Origin: Salticus scenicus
Lineage: Eukaryota > Arthropoda > Arachnida > Araneae > Salticidae
DNA length: 64,000 nt
Assembly: GCA_963930645.1 (NCBI GenBank)
Contig: OZ005648.1
Location: 275,955,507-276,019,506 of the forward strand
Reading direction: 5' to 3'
Positions 59,601 to 64,000 of the stretch are shown here, one piece after another. The position numbers and the translations under genes were made by a program. The number at the start of each line of letters is the position of its first letter. Positions within the stretch are counted from its first letter, which is position 1. The notes beneath the pieces were generated by a model, which saw nothing but the letters and a program-made list of their open reading frames with translations, searched no databases and was not told the DNA's origin.

Positions 59601-62600
59601 TAGGAGGCATATCAATATATTAAATATATCTTATTCATTGTATTAACTTTTTAAATTATCCGTAATGATTTCATCTACCATAAATAACTTTTTCTTTTTA
59701 TTTCTACCTTATTCAACTTTATTCTATATTTATAAAAAGAAAGTACTAAAATCTTAAAAAAATATCTGATTTTTAGTTTTTTGGTTTTATATTTTATATC
59801 AAGGTCTTAACGCGTTTTGAGCATTTTTGAAATGATATCGGTGTATCTGTGACAAACATTTTGTGGTACCTCCAATTCAAGAATTAATGCGCATAATTTC
59901 ATGAAAATTTACACTTAGTTGCACCTTAATACAAGTTCGTATAAATTTCATTATTATTTCGGCTTACAGATTGCATTGTTATGCTGAAAATATCTCCATG
60001 AAATGGAAGACTTTTCTCAGCTTCTATAGTATCAACCCGCCTCAAACTTGGTATGTAAAAGTAATACTATCATACAGCCTTTTTTTAGATTTTACATAAT
60101 TTTCTGTCCAATTAATACACTAAAATAACACAGAAATAAGTTTTGTGATGATTACAGATTACTAGTTTTCATTTTTTACATTAAAATTTATTTGAAAATG
60201 AATTTAATTAAAAAAATATTATCAAAATATTTTCTAATTATCTAATGCTTTTTACTTGTTAAACATCGATCAAGTTAAATATAAATTAATTATTGATCAG
60301 TTATGATGAATAATGCATTACCTTAACAATGTTAAACGATTGGTTAAACTTCAGATTTAACAAACATTTGAATAATTAATTATTATGTGCAGTTTAATTA
60401 ACCGAATCATAATTATATAAAAAAATATACAGATAATTTATTAGATAATTAATGTTCACCAATATTTTCAGTTTTATGTTTCTAAGCGTTTGTTTATTCA
60501 GTGTCTACATGTGGTAAGTACCTACGGGTATGCGTAAGTATTATAAGGGTCACTTCCAAAAAATACTTGAGTTAAGTATTAAAGGGGTCTTTTTCAAAAA
60601 ATACTTTAGTTGATTTCTTTTGCATAACATTGAAATTTATTTCTATTGATATTACAGTATTTACATTTATTTTGTTACATTTTATAGCACAGAATTTTAT
60701 TAGTTTAAAATGAGAAAATATTAAATTAACTTGAAAAAACATCTATAATCATTAGCATTGGTTGTCTCTTGATAAAACATATTGCTGTGCATACATATAA
60801 AAATGAAGAAATCATATGGAATAAAATGGAAATTAAAACTGAGCATACAATATTACCTACAAAATTTTAATCTACATTATCACTTATTTTTTACCATTAT
60901 TAATTTATTCTTTCAGTTATTATAAATGTATGAGATGCTGAACACTTTTGTAAATAAATATTATTCATTAAAAAAAAAAAAAAAATCAAAAAAGTAAAAT
61001 CAAAATTGCGACATAGGTTTTGTAATATATTATATATCTTTTTATTGTGCATGTGTTATATGAAAAAGAGTATAAATTTACGATTAAACATGTTTCTTTC
61101 TTTCTTTTTCTTTCTCTTTCTTTCTTTCTTTTTTTAATAACTGTGGTTTCAATTTACATTTTTCTTTAATAAAATCATTTTTTTTTTTAGTTAAAGTAAA
61201 TAAAGTATTAATAAAATTAACTTTACTCATTTGTTAACATTGAAGTGAAACGACATTTTTGAAGGCCCTTATAGGCTACTGTGAAGAGGTTTCCACACAT
61301 ACATTTCTCTTTAGTCTATTTCTTATAAAATCTGAATAATTAAAAATCCTTTCAAAATTAATTTTATTTCATATTAGTTTTTCGAATCCTAACGTGTTTT
61401 ACTTTGCAATTCATAAAAGAAGAAGAATTAATTGTAATGCCGATTAAATTATGTAAAAATTTTATAATACAACTTTCTTAAATCAAGGTTTTATTCATTT
61501 TGGAATTATAAATATAACCCATAAATAAAAAAATTATTTTATTCAAAGTATAAATGTAACACTTTATTAATAATTTATCCTTTAAAATAAAAATTAACTT
61601 AAAATTCTGAGATAAAATTTAACTTATAAAAGTGTTCTCAATGTTTTAAAAAAGAAATCATTTCAAATTCAGAATTAGATTAAGTAAGAATTTACAGATC
61701 GTTATTGATAACTTTTATAATTTTATATTATGCATAATGCAAAATCAAAAGTCTTAAATGTTTTTCTTTTTTTTAAATGACTTTTTTTTTTTTGTTTTTT
61801 TCCCAAGCTAATTTTATGAAAATTATTTGATTCGGTATATATTTTATTTTTACCGTAAGTTAATATTTGAGAAACAGTGTACATAATGCGCAAGGTGATT
61901 CTAGATGATTTTATCACATAGCATCAAAAAACATCTCAATTTAATAAAATGTAGTCAATTTACAATGAAGACGAAACTCTTTTCGGAACTATTTTCTTTA
62001 TGAAGTTTATAGAAGATATAGAAAGGGCGAGTTGATTGAGAGATTTTTACATTTGTTCTAGCAGATAAAGGAATGCATGAGATTTCTTAAAATTTATTGT
62101 TTGAGGTTCTTTCTTTCTTTCTTTTTTTTTTTCTTTTTTTTAAGATAATTAATAATAGTACAGTTGATAATACCATTATCATCATCATCATTGTAGTTAA
62201 CCATTTTTTAAGTGTTTTCTATAGGAAGATTTTTTTTTTCTATTTATTCCTTGATATGTCTTCGTCATCCAATGAATTCCAATTGATTAATCATTAATTA
62301 AACGAAATAATTAATCATTTCTTATTTCGTCGCTATGTATTACGTGAAGACTTTTATTTTATGTTATTATTTTATTTTAATTGATTAATTTACTTTCTTA
62401 AGTCATTTGCCATCTTTGAAATATCACCATTCAATGCATTAGTATCACATTTCTGCCCTAAGTTATTTTTCTCTGTTTTCTTTTATTATATCAAGCATAT
62501 ACTTTTATGTTTACTGTTGTATTAAATTTAAAACATCCTTTTTATGACTGTTTACGCTCCTAAGTTGTAATTATTACTGTGCAAACTGATTTTTTGGCCA

Positions 62601-64000
62601 TCATTTCAAAAAGTGTGTCTTTTTATGAAAAGTAAGGTTGTACTTATTAGAAATAATCCTATTTTTCGAAAACGCACTTCATTAATTTTTAGTTTTTCCA
62701 TTGATTTATTTAACGATCCTGTTTTTTATTCGTTATTTTCTTTCTTATATAAAGTACTAAACGTCTTTACTATTGAAGTTGTTATTATAATTTACTATTC
62801 CTATTTGAAAATGTTTACCACACTGATACAAATTATAATTATTTCAAGCATCATAAAACCCTAAAAATATTTGAAAATGTTATACAACGAGTACAGTAAC
62901 AGAAAATAACATCTTATAAAAGACTAAAATAATTATTATATAATCACTAAACTAATGAACTATGTTTTGTTGAGCTAATGACACTAATGAAACTAATGAG
63001 CTTTGTTTAAAAGTAAAAGAAAGCAACAACCAATATTGATAGGCGTTAAATGAAACAAAATATTACAATAATTCACATAATTAATTTCTCATGCATATTG
63101 TAAATAAATAAATAAATAAGATTTGTTTTACATTCTTCTGTGATAATTTTTCCTTATGATAATTTGAAAAAATATTTTTAGGCACTGAATTAGAACTTTA
63201 ATGGAAATATTGTAATGAATGAAATCAGTAGTGATTTTGTTGTTTTTTACGATAAAGACGTTTTATTACAAAAAACACATAAACATTTTAATCATTTCAC
63301 TTCCTTTATTTATAATTTATTCGAGGATTTTCATTTTATTTATACGAATTTATGAGGGGGGGTGTGTGATGGTGTTTAAAATGTATAATAAAGATTATGA
63401 ATTCAAATTTTTAATAATTTCCTGCTATCTAGAATGAATAAAGTTGATAAAATATACTAAAGATATTTTTCTTAAAATATATCTATTAATTTTATTTATC
63501 TTCAGAAATCTCTGGCAAGCATTTTTGTAATTTAAATTTCCTATATCTTATTTCTCACATGGGCTAAAGTTGGATCAATGCCACGAAGAGTATTTATCTT
63601 TGAATTATTTTTAAAAACACGATAATTTAAAAGGAATGCCATGTCGCAAAAAAAGTACATAAATAAAATAAAATATAAATTTAAACTAAATTAAAAAAAA
63701 AAAAAAACACTAAAAGCCTCATATGTAACTAGCATTTCTCAGAATTACTAGATGTTTTTAAAAATTAAGTTGGGTAAGTAAAATTAGTTAATTTATTTTA
63801 ATTTAAATACAGACTTTTAAAAGCATTTATGTTTATAAAATGAAGTACAGAATATGTGCTAAAAATACAAATAATTGATAAAATAAATAGTTTGTGAACA
63901 AAAGAATTTATAATATACATATATTTGTATGTTAATTTATTTATCTCCATACCTAATCATTAAATCTTCATCTCTTTCTCCACGTGTGCACATAACATAC
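56676..64000. other. AT-rich DNA without recognised genes
   Basis: Contains A/T homopolymers, a G-run at about 57566-57577, T-tracts at 57675-57691 and 58027-58041, TTTC runs near 61090 and AAAT units near 63103. Frames at 57603-57821, 59343-59534, 62097-62297, 62613-62864 and 63219-63437 are dominated by poly-Phe or Ile-rich translations. A GC-richer patch at about 59075-59215 has only a short open frame without clear splice borders. Two related segments near 60545 and 60587 (AAAAAATACTT after GGGTC or GGGGTC) form a small direct repeat. Confidence 0.5.

Noticed and set aside
1..64000. CRISPR arrays, rRNA, prokaryotic operons, replication origins
   Set aside because: No regular spaced direct repeats with unique spacers, no rRNA-like conserved stretches and no dense coding were seen; the window is eukaryotic non-coding DNA.

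Overview
This window reads as non-coding, very AT-rich eukaryotic DNA, either intergenic or a long intron. It is full of poly-A/T tracts, TA, GATA, TTA and AAATA microsatellites, and decayed transposons: Tc1/mariner, Helitron, piggyBac-type and Harbinger-type MITEs, tRNA-derived SINEs, a LINE remnant and one LTR-like block. This mix suits an arthropod, possibly a chelicerate such as a spider, but that is inference from composition because no diagnostic gene is present. Bacterial features (operons, ribosome binding sites, terminators, CRISPR, attachment sites) are absent. No complete protein-coding gene, rRNA or intact tRNA was found.

Layout. 1-8884: two head-to-tail copies of a ~4.5 kb unit separated by a 196-bp linker; each copy carries one member of a ~788-bp dispersed repeat family. 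8885-13140: low-complexity AT-rich DNA. 13180-14225: a broken minus-strand coding relic beside a LINE 3' end remnant. 15091-15626: a 264-bp tandem duplication, then a Helitron 3' terminus at 16082. 17898-17977: a tiny piggyBac-type MITE with TTAA on both sides. 19055-20427: a complete but dead Tc1 element on the minus strand. 22085-23302: a fragment of the dispersed family and an inverted-repeat element. 25005-25419: an LTR-like block with CCAAT and TATA boxes, followed by a 193-bp satellite. 26289-31630: another dispersed-family fragment, a MITE, SINE relics, and a 1.55-kb non-autonomous Helitron with internal tRNA-like modules. 34981-39954: a 200-bp duplication, a perfect 46-bp inverted repeat, a TA palindrome and a MITE nested in another inverted-repeat element. 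44038-44305: a SINE with target duplications. 46223-48712: two more dispersed-family members. 50811-53085: a degenerate triplication of a ~0.75-0.9 kb unit with a 45-bp SINE stub inside it. 55156-55450: an isolated GC-richer patch holding a 58-codon open frame that has no start codon but has splice-like borders; it is the best candidate for a real exon. 56415-56675: a reverse-oriented SINE. The remainder to 64000 is AT-rich with no recognised gene.

No genes here work together in a pathway. The window's interest lies in repeat biology: a step change in identity between the two 4.5 kb copies, a dispersed family with fairly constant ends, nested MITEs, a SINE family with a CCAA-type tail, and the possible orphan exon. 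Alignments were made by eye, so identities are approximate.
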